This document shows positions 20,801-27,707 of a stretch of DNA of 64,000 nucleotides, one piece after another. The stretch is taken from contig CAMVMG010000004.1 of assembly GCA_947168525.1 (NCBI GenBank), positions 78,893-142,892 on the forward strand, read 5' to 3'. The notes under the pieces were generated by a model. The model had not been told where the DNA came from, did not search any database, and saw only the letters and a program-made list of their open reading frames with translations. Each line of letters opens with the position of its first letter. Within the stretch, counting starts at the first letter, position 1. The stretch is from an uncultured Bacteroidales bacterium (GTDB lineage: Bacteria > Bacteroidota > Bacteroidia > Bacteroidales > UBA932). The translations under genes were made by a program, and so were the position numbers.

Positions 20801-21174
20801 CAGCCCGGAGAACTGGCCACCGTCATTTCCAGGCCCAGGGAATCGGCCGTACGGGCGGCGAAGCCAAAAGCGTCCTGCCATCCCTCATCCATGTACACCA
20901 GGCGTTTTTCGACGATGGTGGGCGTAGAGGAAGATGCATCGAAATTGTGGAATCCGCCCAGGCCGATGTCGTGCATCCACTGCAGATCCTTCTTGATGCC
21001 GTCCTTGGTGATATTGCCGTTCATCCAGTGCCACCAGACGCGGGGGCGGGCACTCTGGTCAGGGTTTTCCCAACCGGCCTTCAGTTCCTGCAGGGACGCG
21101 GCCGACTGGTTGTCAGACGACCCGCAGGCCGTCAGTGCCAGTACAAGGGCTGTAATAATAGCTGCTTTTTTCAT
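17863..21174 (-). CDS. GH106-type alpha-L-rhamnosidase, lipoprotein (GH106-c)
   Basis: 1103 residues with a lipoprotein signal (LTAC lipobox at about residue 17). It carries the N-terminal signature RPRVWWHWMNGNITKDGIKK, then GIGGF-like GLGGFHNFDAS. A discoidin-like segment lies around 230-330 with Gly-rich loops (GTMGGPGGAG, RRGAFGFGGP). The barrel region contains NDSYEAEQENWTP and SHEAARVYVVDGMDVKR, and the C-terminal jelly roll has VANVWVNRLIGDEQPGA and GLLGPV. It leads the operon that continues with the enoate reductase, MFS and ceramidase 2, and is divergent from the hybrid two-component gene at 21419. It is most similar in motif detail to GH106-a and GH106-d. The role is release of alpha-L-rhamnose; the linkage is unknown. 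Confidence 0.82.
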   Translation of the reverse strand: MKKAAIITALVLALTACGSSDNQSAASLQELKAGWENPDQSARPRVWWHWMNGNITKDGIKKDLQWMHDIGLGGFHNFDASSSTPTIVEKRLVYMDEGWQDAFGFAARTADSLGLEMTVASSPGWSTTGGPWVQPQDAMKKLTWRTMLVDGGRQVSARLPEPFRTTGAFLDGPFSGRGFSAAQYEHYEDIVVLAVRQPEGTRTLAELGAKVTSSGGKFTLEQLTNGSVSDNVLLPSGPEGYAWIAYSFPEPQTVKAVTVVDGTMGGPGGAGPARAFLETSQDGKQYTRVCALPGGGVIQRTLTIDPVSARYFRVVFNNPVAPRRGAFGFGGPVQAPKGTNIAELVLHTETPVNQAEDKAGFSARSYLTNAVTPASKEPFAQTADVVDITDKVKDGVLSWDAPEGRWKIYRFGWSLTGKQNHPAPAEATGLEVDKLDPKAWTRFFHTYFDMYKKASGGLLGEKGVQYVLNDSYEAEQENWTPAMFEEFSTRRGYDLKPWLPVLAGEVIGSPEASDAFLWDWRTTIGDLITANYDLLTEIAQKDYGMKGRYTESHEAARVYVVDGMDVKRTSQVPMSAMWVTASWLPDNPDGTPNRTIYNLDGLESSSVAHIYGQNVAAAESMTAPGGEYRTYAYHPGNLKFLADLEMSNGTNRFVIHESAHQPSDAHVPGLSLGGIGQWFNRHDAWAPLAGMWVDYLSRSCFMLQAGKNVADLLIYYGEDDNVIGVYGNTMPEAPEGYRYDFASPDVLLNQLTPDKKGNLTAKSGVSYKVLWLDKNIDYMSIAVLRKLAEFADAGVVICGSKPSHKAGQAGTDEEFQTLVNRIWNSGKANVTTGKSVADVIASVVEKDFIPESASEFRFLHRTLPGVEIYWINKPSKDYETVKVSLRTAGGKPQLWHPESGEIEDVTYEVTGGRTVVTLPMVPDDAVFVVFSGKGASRYTAPAVSEKALASVDTPWKVKFQEKRGAPAEAEFAKLASYTENADPGIKFFSGVATYTNTLQCPAVGGKVVLDLGTVADLAEVYVNGQYCGAAWKEPYRVDITGAVKEGANQLEIRVANVWVNRLIGDEQPGATRITYTDSRTGYRAESRLNPAGLLGPVKLLSHE

Positions 21175-21204
21175 ATCGTGGATTGATTATGTGTTTTTCC
21201 CATA

Positions 21205-21212
21205 CAAAAGTA
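21205..21212 (-). promoter_or_regulatory. Candidate -7 box for the GH106-c operon
   Basis: The minus strand reads TACTTTTG, fitting TAnnTTTG, 30 bases upstream of the GH106-c start. A TTTG on the same strand (21227-21230) lies only 14 bases away rather than the usual 20, so the -33 element is uncertain. The 244-base divergent region 21175-21418 otherwise holds only AT-rich sequence, the inverted repeat and the forward promoter listed separately. Confidence 0.42.
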
Positions 21213-21341
21213 TTTCTTATTTATGGCAAACACCCGTCTCTTTCTTTCTATTTTTTTGCATTTTCTTCAAATCAGCCTTCCATAAACGAAACACCATTTA
21301 AAGAGTATTTTGATAAATGAGAAAGCGTTTGATTTTTTGGC

Positions 21342-21371
21342 AACAATCATTTTCAGCAAGATTTGATTGTT
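21342..21371. promoter_or_regulatory. Inverted repeat overlapping the regulator promoter (operator candidate)
   Basis: AACAATCA (21342-21349) and TGATTGTT (21364-21371) form a perfect 8-base inverted repeat with a 14-base spacer. The right arm covers the TTG -33 element of the forward promoter at 21367-21397. The region is AT-rich, so chance is possible. Confidence 0.35.
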
Positions 21372-21397
21372 TTTTATGTGAATCCTCTGTATATTCG
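21367..21397 (+). promoter_or_regulatory. Promoter of the hybrid two-component regulator
   Basis: TTG at 21367-21369, exactly 20 bases, then TATATTCG at 21390-21397. Spacing matches the Bacteroidota -33/-7 arrangement; the -7 box has TTCG in place of TTTG. The start codon follows 21 bases after the box. Confidence 0.5.
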
Positions 21398-21418
21398 CAC
21401 ACTAACCCGAAATGACCA

Positions 21419-24400
21419 ATGAGAAGACTTCAATTATTGACCTTGTTGTCATTGACGCTCTCGCTGCCGTCTTTCGCCCAGGAAGGCGTCTATTCGCTTC
21501 ACCTGTCCAATCCTCAGGTGACGGCCGTCGCCCAGGATGCGGACGGCTACATCTGGTTCGGTACAACCCGCGGACTCAACCGTTACAACGGCACCAACTA
21601 TACCTGTTTCTACGCTTCCGGGAGAGATGGCTCCCTGAACAGCGACCATATCCTGTCCCTTTGCGCCGACTCCAACGGAACCCTTTGGATCGGCACCGAG
21701 TGCGGTCTCAACTGGTATCGGGACGGAAAGTTCCACCACATGAACTCTACTGTCTTCGATCCCGTGGTAGACATTGCGGAAGTGAACGACACCCTTGTCG
21801 CTTTTACAGGGAAATCAGGGCGCTTTGTCATGACCAAAGACTCTCTCAGGATTGCCAGTTATTCCGCGCCGGAAGAGAATGTCTATACTTCTTTTACAGA
21901 GAGGGGCCCCGTTTCTTTCACGGACCGGGACGGCGGAGTATGGGAGGCCGACGGAGAAAACGGGTGGACCTATACCGCCAAGAATCAGCCTTTCCGCAGC
22001 CTGACAGTATCTCCGGATGGAGAAAGGCTGAGCCACCTTATCTTCGACAGGGAAGGTTATCTTTGGATGCGTATCGGCACCGACCTCTGCAGCTTCGCTC
22101 CCGGAACCCTGAAGCCTGTCTGGAAGGATTCGGAACACGTATATTCCACCATACTCTTTAACAAGAGCGGCCATCTGCTAGCGCTGCGGGACGGGGCGAC
22201 CATCGTGGAACTGACCACCCATAATGGGGTTCCCAGTCTGCTGAATTCCGCCCGGCATTCACACACCATTTACTCCATGCAGAGCGATGAAAACGGATAC
22301 CTGTGGCTGTCGGAAATCTCGAACCTGGTAAAAATCGGTCCGGGCGGGTCTGGGGTGGATCATTTCCAAGTGGGCCCCGTAACTCCTTTTTCCTATATCC
22401 TGCCTTGCGAGGGAAGCAGGAGGATTTTCATCATCGGCATCCGGGACGGCCTGCTGGAAGTGCTCCCGAACGGCAGCATCAAGCCCTTCGGCGAAGGGTA
22501 CCAGAATGTAAGCTGCATGATCCAAGCCCGGGACGGCACCTTCTGGATGGGCACCTATAACGACGGACTCATCCACTACAATGAAATCACTGGGGAAACG
22601 AAGCGTTTCGATGCAGCTTCCGGCATCGCCGACCCCAGCATCAAATCCATCACCCAGGACGGAGAGGGCAATATCTGGTACTCCACCGCCACCCATATCT
22701 CCCGCTATGATCCCTGGACCCGGACTTTTTCCGCCCTGCACGACAACAGTTTCAGGGACGACCGGTTCTACAATCTGCTGGCCGCCGCACCCGGGCCGGA
22801 CGGAAAAATCTATTTCGCCGGCAGCGGCAGCCTTACCATCGTGGACCCCATCGCCTTCAATCCCCCGAAGGAAGACACGCCCCTCCAGATGGAACTGATC
22901 ACCGTCAATGACCAGGAGTACCCCCGGAACGCGGAACGGCTGAACCTGGGCCACCGCGAGAATACCCTCACATTCCGCTTCGCCGGAATCGACTATGCAT
23001 CAGGACGGCTGCTGGATTATTCCTGGAAACTGGAAGGGTTCGAGGAGAACTGGCATTCCGCATCCACCCGCCCCGAAGCCGTCTACACGCTTCTTCCTCC
23101 CGGCCGATACACTTTCCACGCCCGGGTACGCGTCCTGAACGGGGAATGGAGCAACTCTGAGATCGCCCTTCCTGTCACTATCCGCCCCGCTCCCTGGGCC
23201 AGCCCCTGGGCCAAACTGCTGTACGCCCTGCTGGGCCTGGCCGTCCTGGTCACCGCCCTCTGGATTATCATCCGGATGCGCACCCAGAAAGAGAGGCTGG
23301 AACTGGCCGGCCAGCGAGCCGAGCTGAACCAGCAGCATATCGACTTCATGACCAATATCTCGCACGAGTTCCGCACACCGCTCACCATGATTCTGGCGCC
23401 AGCCAAGGAGTTGGAAAAGAGCGACTTACCGCCCCACGAGAAGGAACTGTCCAGCCTTATCTGCCGGAATGCCGAGCGGTTGAAAGCTCTCTCCGAGCAG
23501 CTGCTCAGCAGCCGGGGCGGCAGAGGCGGCCAGGAACAGCTGACTATCCGGGAGAACGACCTGGTCTCCCTCCTCCGGTCCATGGCCAGGATGTTCGGAT
23601 ACGCCGCTTCCCAAAAGGAGCAGGAACTCACTACGGACCTGCCGGAGAGCTTCCTGGCTGCCTTCGACACGGAAAAAGTGTCCAAAGTGATGGGGAACCT
23701 CATCAGCAACGCCATCAAGTACACGCCGGACGGAGGCCATATCTGCATTTCTCTTCGCCAGGAAGGCCGGAATGCCGTCATCGATGTCAAGGATGACGGA
23801 ATCGGCATTCCCGAAGAAAAACGAAGCCGGATCTTCGACCGCTTCGACCGCCTGGGCGCGGAGAATTCCGGCATTATCGGCTCCGGCATCGGCCTCAATT
23901 TCGCCCAGAGCATGGCCCGGCTGCACAAGGGCAGCCTCACATACGCTCCCAACGGCAGCCAGGGTTCCGTTTTCACTTTCACTTTTCCTGCCGACAAGAG
24001 CGCCTATCCGGAGGCCGCCCCGACCGTAGCCGAACCACAGCCGAAGGAACTTTACGCCCTGGAAGGCGATTCTCCCAAAGCCCAGACCCTTCTCATCGCG
24101 GAAGACACCACCGAAATCCGCCTCTTCCTCAGGGATCTTTTCCATACCGACTACAACGTAGTGCTCGCCTCCGACGGTCTGGAGGCGGAGGATAACCTGA
24201 AACTGAGCCTTCCGGACCTTGTCCTCAGCGACGTAATCATGCCCGGAAAAACCGGCTACGGCCTCTGCGCCGACATCAAGGGCAACCCGGACTGGAACCA
24301 CATCCCGGTGGTGCTCCTCACCGCCAGGGCCGACGCGGAAAGCTCCGTCGAAGGCATGAAGGCCGGGGCCGATGCCTATGTGGCCAAACCCTTCGATCCG

Positions 24401-24847
24401 GACTTCCTGAAAGCCACCGTGGAAAGTCTCCTGAGGAACCGCCGCATCCTGCAGGAAAAGGTGAAGAACCTGACCTCGTCCGACCTCCAGGACCCCCAGA
24501 AGAGCGACGAAGTAAAACTCTCTCCTTCCGAAAGGAAACTGCTGGAAAAGATCCACGCCTACCTGGATGCCAACCTGGAGAACGAAGAGTCCGACGTGGC
24601 CACCATGGCCCGGGAACTGGGCATGAGCTACAGCAGTTTCTACGCCAAGGTGAAAGCCCTCACCGGCGAAACGCCCAAAGCCTACATCACCGCCTACCGG
24701 ATGAACATCGCCCGGAGCCTCCTGCTCTCCGGCGAATGGACCGTGAGCGAAGTGGCCGACAAGGTGGGATCGTCCTCCCCATTTACCTTCTCCCGTGAAT
24801 TCAAGAACTATTTCGGCTACCCGCCGAGCCAAGCCAAGAAAGCATGA
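21419..24847 (+). CDS. Hybrid two-component system regulator (sensor propeller, histidine kinase, receiver, AraC)
   Basis: 1142 residues with a signal peptide ending LPSFAQ. Domains in order: periplasmic two-component propeller repeats (about 25-480), a Y_Y_Y domain (about 505-590), a transmembrane helix (about 596-622), HisKA with His649 in ISHEFRTPL, an HATPase with NLISNAIKYTPDGG and GSGIGL, a receiver with phospho-acceptor Asp938 in SDVIMP, and a C-terminal AraC-type helix-turn-helix. All catalytic residues are present. This class senses oligosaccharide products in the periplasm and activates the linked polysaccharide locus. It is divergent from the GH106-c operon, and its stop overlaps the start of an AraC gene by 4 bases, so the two are co-transcribed. 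Its likely targets are the flanking rhamnosidase operons. Confidence 0.93.
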   Translation: MRRLQLLTLLSLTLSLPSFAQEGVYSLHLSNPQVTAVAQDADGYIWFGTTRGLNRYNGTNYTCFYASGRDGSLNSDHILSLCADSNGTLWIGTECGLNWYRDGKFHHMNSTVFDPVVDIAEVNDTLVAFTGKSGRFVMTKDSLRIASYSAPEENVYTSFTERGPVSFTDRDGGVWEADGENGWTYTAKNQPFRSLTVSPDGERLSHLIFDREGYLWMRIGTDLCSFAPGTLKPVWKDSEHVYSTILFNKSGHLLALRDGATIVELTTHNGVPSLLNSARHSHTIYSMQSDENGYLWLSEISNLVKIGPGGSGVDHFQVGPVTPFSYILPCEGSRRIFIIGIRDGLLEVLPNGSIKPFGEGYQNVSCMIQARDGTFWMGTYNDGLIHYNEITGETKRFDAASGIADPSIKSITQDGEGNIWYSTATHISRYDPWTRTFSALHDNSFRDDRFYNLLAAAPGPDGKIYFAGSGSLTIVDPIAFNPPKEDTPLQMELITVNDQEYPRNAERLNLGHRENTLTFRFAGIDYASGRLLDYSWKLEGFEENWHSASTRPEAVYTLLPPGRYTFHARVRVLNGEWSNSEIALPVTIRPAPWASPWAKLLYALLGLAVLVTALWIIIRMRTQKERLELAGQRAELNQQHIDFMTNISHEFRTPLTMILAPAKELEKSDLPPHEKELSSLICRNAERLKALSEQLLSSRGGRGGQEQLTIRENDLVSLLRSMARMFGYAASQKEQELTTDLPESFLAAFDTEKVSKVMGNLISNAIKYTPDGGHICISLRQEGRNAVIDVKDDGIGIPEEKRSRIFDRFDRLGAENSGIIGSGIGLNFAQSMARLHKGSLTYAPNGSQGSVFTFTFPADKSAYPEAAPTVAEPQPKELYALEGDSPKAQTLLIAEDTTEIRLFLRDLFHTDYNVVLASDGLEAEDNLKLSLPDLVLSDVIMPGKTGYGLCADIKGNPDWNHIPVVLLTARADAESSVEGMKAGADAYVAKPFDPDFLKATVESLLRNRRILQEKVKNLTSSDLQDPQKSDEVKLSPSERKLLEKIHAYLDANLENEESDVATMARELGMSYSSFYAKVKALTGETPKAYITAYRMNIARSLLLSGEWTVSEVADKVGSSSPFTFSREFKNYFGYPPSQAKKA

Positions 24848-25731
24848 GCGACAACATCCATCTGAAATACCTGGTCATCAACAGAAACGACCTCCTGTGG
24901 GGACTGGCTGTCAATTCCGTAGGCTCGCAGAAAATAGGCCCCGGAGACCCATACCCGCCCACCGGCCATCCTTCCCGCTATCTGTTCACGGAAGAGCGGG
25001 GCCGGGTGCTGCAGGAATACCAGCTGCTCTACATTACGGAAGGAAAAGGGTATTTCCGCAGCAAAACCGTCCCGCACAAAGTCCAGCTCACCAGAGGAAG
25101 CCTCTTTATGCTGTTCCCAGGCGAATGGCACACCTACAGACCAGACCCTTCCACCGGCTGGACAGAGTACTGGATCGGCTTCAATGGAGCCCTCATAGAG
25201 ACCTGGGACAAAATCGGGTTCTTCACCCGGGAACATCCTGTGGCACAGATCGGCCTTCACGAAGACCTCGTTGCCCTTTACACGGAAGCCATCCAGACGG
25301 CATCGGAGCAGGCATCCGGCTTCCAGCAGCGCCTCATGGGCATTGTCACCCATCTGCTGGGGGATGCCATCTACTACAACCGGAGGGAGACCTTCTCGGA
25401 AATCAACGAACAGATCAACCTTGCCAAAATCCTGATTTCGGAACAGTTCCGCACCATTACCGCCGAAGAGGTGGCAGCCCGCCTGTGCATGGGCTATTCC
25501 AATTTCCGGAAAATTTTCAAGGAATACACGGGATTCTCGCCGGCCAAATATATCCAGGAGGTCCGTTTTTCCAAAGTGAAAGAAGCCTTGACAAACAGTA
25601 CGCTACCTGTAAAACAGATAGCGTACGAGATGGGATTTGACAATTACGATTACTTCTTCACAGCCTTCCGGCGAATTACGGGAATGACCCCCACCGCCTA
25701 CCGGGACATCACCCAGGGAAAGACGCTGTAA
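24844..25731 (+). CDS. AraC-family transcriptional regulator
   Basis: 295 residues. The N-terminal half is a cupin-like ligand domain (GSLFMLFPGEWHTYRP and a following WTEYWIGF). The C-terminal 100 residues are the double helix-turn-helix of AraC, with ARLCMGYSNFRKIFKEYTG and IAYEMGFDNYDYFFTAFRR. The start codon lies inside the last codons of the hybrid regulator (ATGA overlap), which implies translational coupling. It converges on the GH3 gene with 4 bases between the stops. The N-terminal layout resembles RhaS/RhaR-type sugar-binding AraC proteins, so a monosaccharide such as rhamnose is a reasonable ligand guess, not a demonstrated one. Confidence 0.88.
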   Translation: MSDNIHLKYLVINRNDLLWGLAVNSVGSQKIGPGDPYPPTGHPSRYLFTEERGRVLQEYQLLYITEGKGYFRSKTVPHKVQLTRGSLFMLFPGEWHTYRPDPSTGWTEYWIGFNGALIETWDKIGFFTREHPVAQIGLHEDLVALYTEAIQTASEQASGFQQRLMGIVTHLLGDAIYYNRRETFSEINEQINLAKILISEQFRTITAEEVAARLCMGYSNFRKIFKEYTGFSPAKYIQEVRFSKVKEALTNSTLPVKQIAYEMGFDNYDYFFTAFRRITGMTPTAYRDITQGKTL

Positions 25732-25735
25732 CCTG

Positions 25736-27706
25736 TCAATAGCTGAGTCCGTGGCCGAAGGCGAAGGTGGGATCCTTCGAGTCGAAAGGAATGTCTTCCT
25801 TCTGGGCACGGACGGCGTCCATGGAGGAAGGGACTTCAAAGGATAGCTTGCCGGAAGGATTGAACTTGCCGAACACCACGTCCAGAAGGGCGCTGTCGAA
25901 CACGTCAAAAATCATCAGGCTGGCATTCAGGTCCGTCTTCACCGCCGGAGGCAGGACACAGGAGGAACCGGTGGGGTTGAAGGCCACAACAAGAGGTTTT
26001 CCTGCTTTGCGAAGATCCTGCAGGTGAGCCCATTTCTCGGCCGGGAAGTCGATATTCACTTCGCCCTGAGGACCGCCGAAGCCTCCGCGGCCACGGTTGT
26101 CGGCCACCGTGGTGGTGCGGACCAGAATCAGGTCGGCCGCTTCGGGCTTATCGACCACCGTTGCATACTTACCTGCTTCTTCCGGCTTCACACCTTCCAC
26201 ATATAGTTTGATGCCTTCCTTGGCAGGAAGGGTGCCATCGTTGGTGAGGAGAATGTTGGACTTGAGCTGGGCCTCATAGGCCCGGGTCTGGTTCTTCTCG
26301 CTCTGGAGGATACCCGCGGCCTTGGATGGATCTACATACGGATTCTCGAACAGGCCCAGGATGAAATGCCACTGGAGGATACGGGAAGCAGCCTGGTTCA
26401 CACGCTCTTCGCTGAGCCTTCCTTCCTTCACCAGTTCCACGATATACTCGGGATGAGTTTCACTGCCGATCTGGTCTACGCCTGCGTTGTAAATCATGGC
26501 GTAATTGTCCTTGAGAGAAGTAGTTCCCTGCAGACGCGGGTTCAGCGGACCGCGGGAGGCCACGCCCCAGTCGGTGCAGATGGCGCCCTTGAAGCCCAGC
26601 TGGTTGTAGAGCACCTCAGTGGACATGATGTAGGAATAGTTCACGTTGAGCGTATCCACATAAGTGCCGCTGTAGTACCCCATGGCCGCGAGCGCATTCT
26701 TGGCGATACCGGCCTTCCAGGGCATGTAGTGATAGTCCTGGTTACCTCCGGGATACACCAGCCAGCTGCCGGTGCCGCCTGCATGGGGGCCGGAACCGGG
26801 CCAGTGCTTCAGATGGACCAGTATCTTATGGGGACCCACCTGGCCATCCTTTCCCTGGGCTCCGTCCATGAAGGCTTCCAGCATTTCGGTGGTGAGCTCG
26901 GCGCTCTCGGAGAAACACCCCATGTTGCGGCCCCAGCGGGGCTCGGTCATCACATCGATCTGCGGACCCAGGATCATGTGCAGGCCAACGGCGCGGTATT
27001 CCTCGGCCACCACGGCGCCGAAATCTTCCACCAGGGCAGCGTCCCGGGCCGATGTGATACCCACCTGGCCCTCGTTGCTCGGGAACTGGGAGAAGTACTG
27101 TGTACCCCGCACATGGGCGCCGGTGCCAGAGCCGTGACGCGGGTCGGTGGAGAACATGATGGGAATACCCAGGCGGGAAGCCTCGGCAATCTCCTGCATG
27201 CCGTTGGACCACTTGGCGAACTTCTCGGGAGCGCAAGTACCATTATTCAGGATGTTGCGGAAATTCTTTTCCTCGATATAAGCCTTGGCGGTGGCAGTAC
27301 GGCGCATCTGGCCGACAGCCATGTTTCCGGCACCCTGGCCGCCGGGACCCACAGGGCCTGCATACTGCTCGTCGGCAGCCTGGGCCAGAAGGGCCTTCTC
27401 CTCATCGGTGAAATCGTACTTGATCTCGCCGCTCTCGGGCACGGCGATGTTAGGGTGGAACATCAGACCGGCCTTCTCTTCCAGGGTCATCTGGCCCACC
27501 AGGTCGGCAATGCGGGTTTCCATCGGAAGGCGCCAGTCCTCGTACGGATCCAGCTTGCCATTCTTGTTTAGATCTTTGAACTGGTACTTGCCTTCGGTGA
27601 GGATCTCCACCTTCCTGGCCCCCAGTTCGGGCTGCTCGTACTTTTGGCCGCAACCTGTTGCCAGCAGGGCCAGAGCAATGCCCAAGGTCATTTTAATGGT
27701 TTTCAT
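25736..27706 (-). CDS. GH3 beta-glucosidase-type glycosidase, lipoprotein
   Basis: 656 residues from the ATG at 27706, which begins the lipoprotein signal (lipobox LLATGC); upstream in-frame ATGs lie within the GH78 gene and lack a signal. The (beta/alpha)8 domain contains LKHWPGSGP and the nucleophile Asp379 in GAICTDWG. The C-terminal alpha/beta sandwich follows, and the protein ends FAFGHGLSY without an FnIII extension, so it is a short GH3. A Gly-rich insert RGRGGFGG lies near residue 541. It starts 1 base after the GH78 stop, so both are co-transcribed. It likely removes beta-glucose or a related residue exposed by the rhamnosidases; GH3 specificity cannot be read directly. Confidence 0.87.
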   Translation of the reverse strand: MKTIKMTLGIALALLATGCGQKYEQPELGARKVEILTEGKYQFKDLNKNGKLDPYEDWRLPMETRIADLVGQMTLEEKAGLMFHPNIAVPESGEIKYDFTDEEKALLAQAADEQYAGPVGPGGQGAGNMAVGQMRRTATAKAYIEEKNFRNILNNGTCAPEKFAKWSNGMQEIAEASRLGIPIMFSTDPRHGSGTGAHVRGTQYFSQFPSNEGQVGITSARDAALVEDFGAVVAEEYRAVGLHMILGPQIDVMTEPRWGRNMGCFSESAELTTEMLEAFMDGAQGKDGQVGPHKILVHLKHWPGSGPHAGGTGSWLVYPGGNQDYHYMPWKAGIAKNALAAMGYYSGTYVDTLNVNYSYIMSTEVLYNQLGFKGAICTDWGVASRGPLNPRLQGTTSLKDNYAMIYNAGVDQIGSETHPEYIVELVKEGRLSEERVNQAASRILQWHFILGLFENPYVDPSKAAGILQSEKNQTRAYEAQLKSNILLTNDGTLPAKEGIKLYVEGVKPEEAGKYATVVDKPEAADLILVRTTTVADNRGRGGFGGPQGEVNIDFPAEKWAHLQDLRKAGKPLVVAFNPTGSSCVLPPAVKTDLNASLMIFDVFDSALLDVVFGKFNPSGKLSFEVPSSMDAVRAQKEDIPFDSKDPTFAFGHGLSY

Positions 27707-27707
27707 A

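Noticed and set aside
1177..21174. Rhamnolipid degradation as the purpose of the rhamnosidase/esterase/ceramidase set
   Set aside because: PHB-type esterases and rhamnosidases would fit the bonds, but no fatty-acid uptake or beta-oxidation genes are present and GH106/GH78 with SusCD fit plant or algal glycans better.
18763..21186. An 807-codon open frame opposite GH106-c
   Set aside because: Antisense shadow of a clear GH106 gene.
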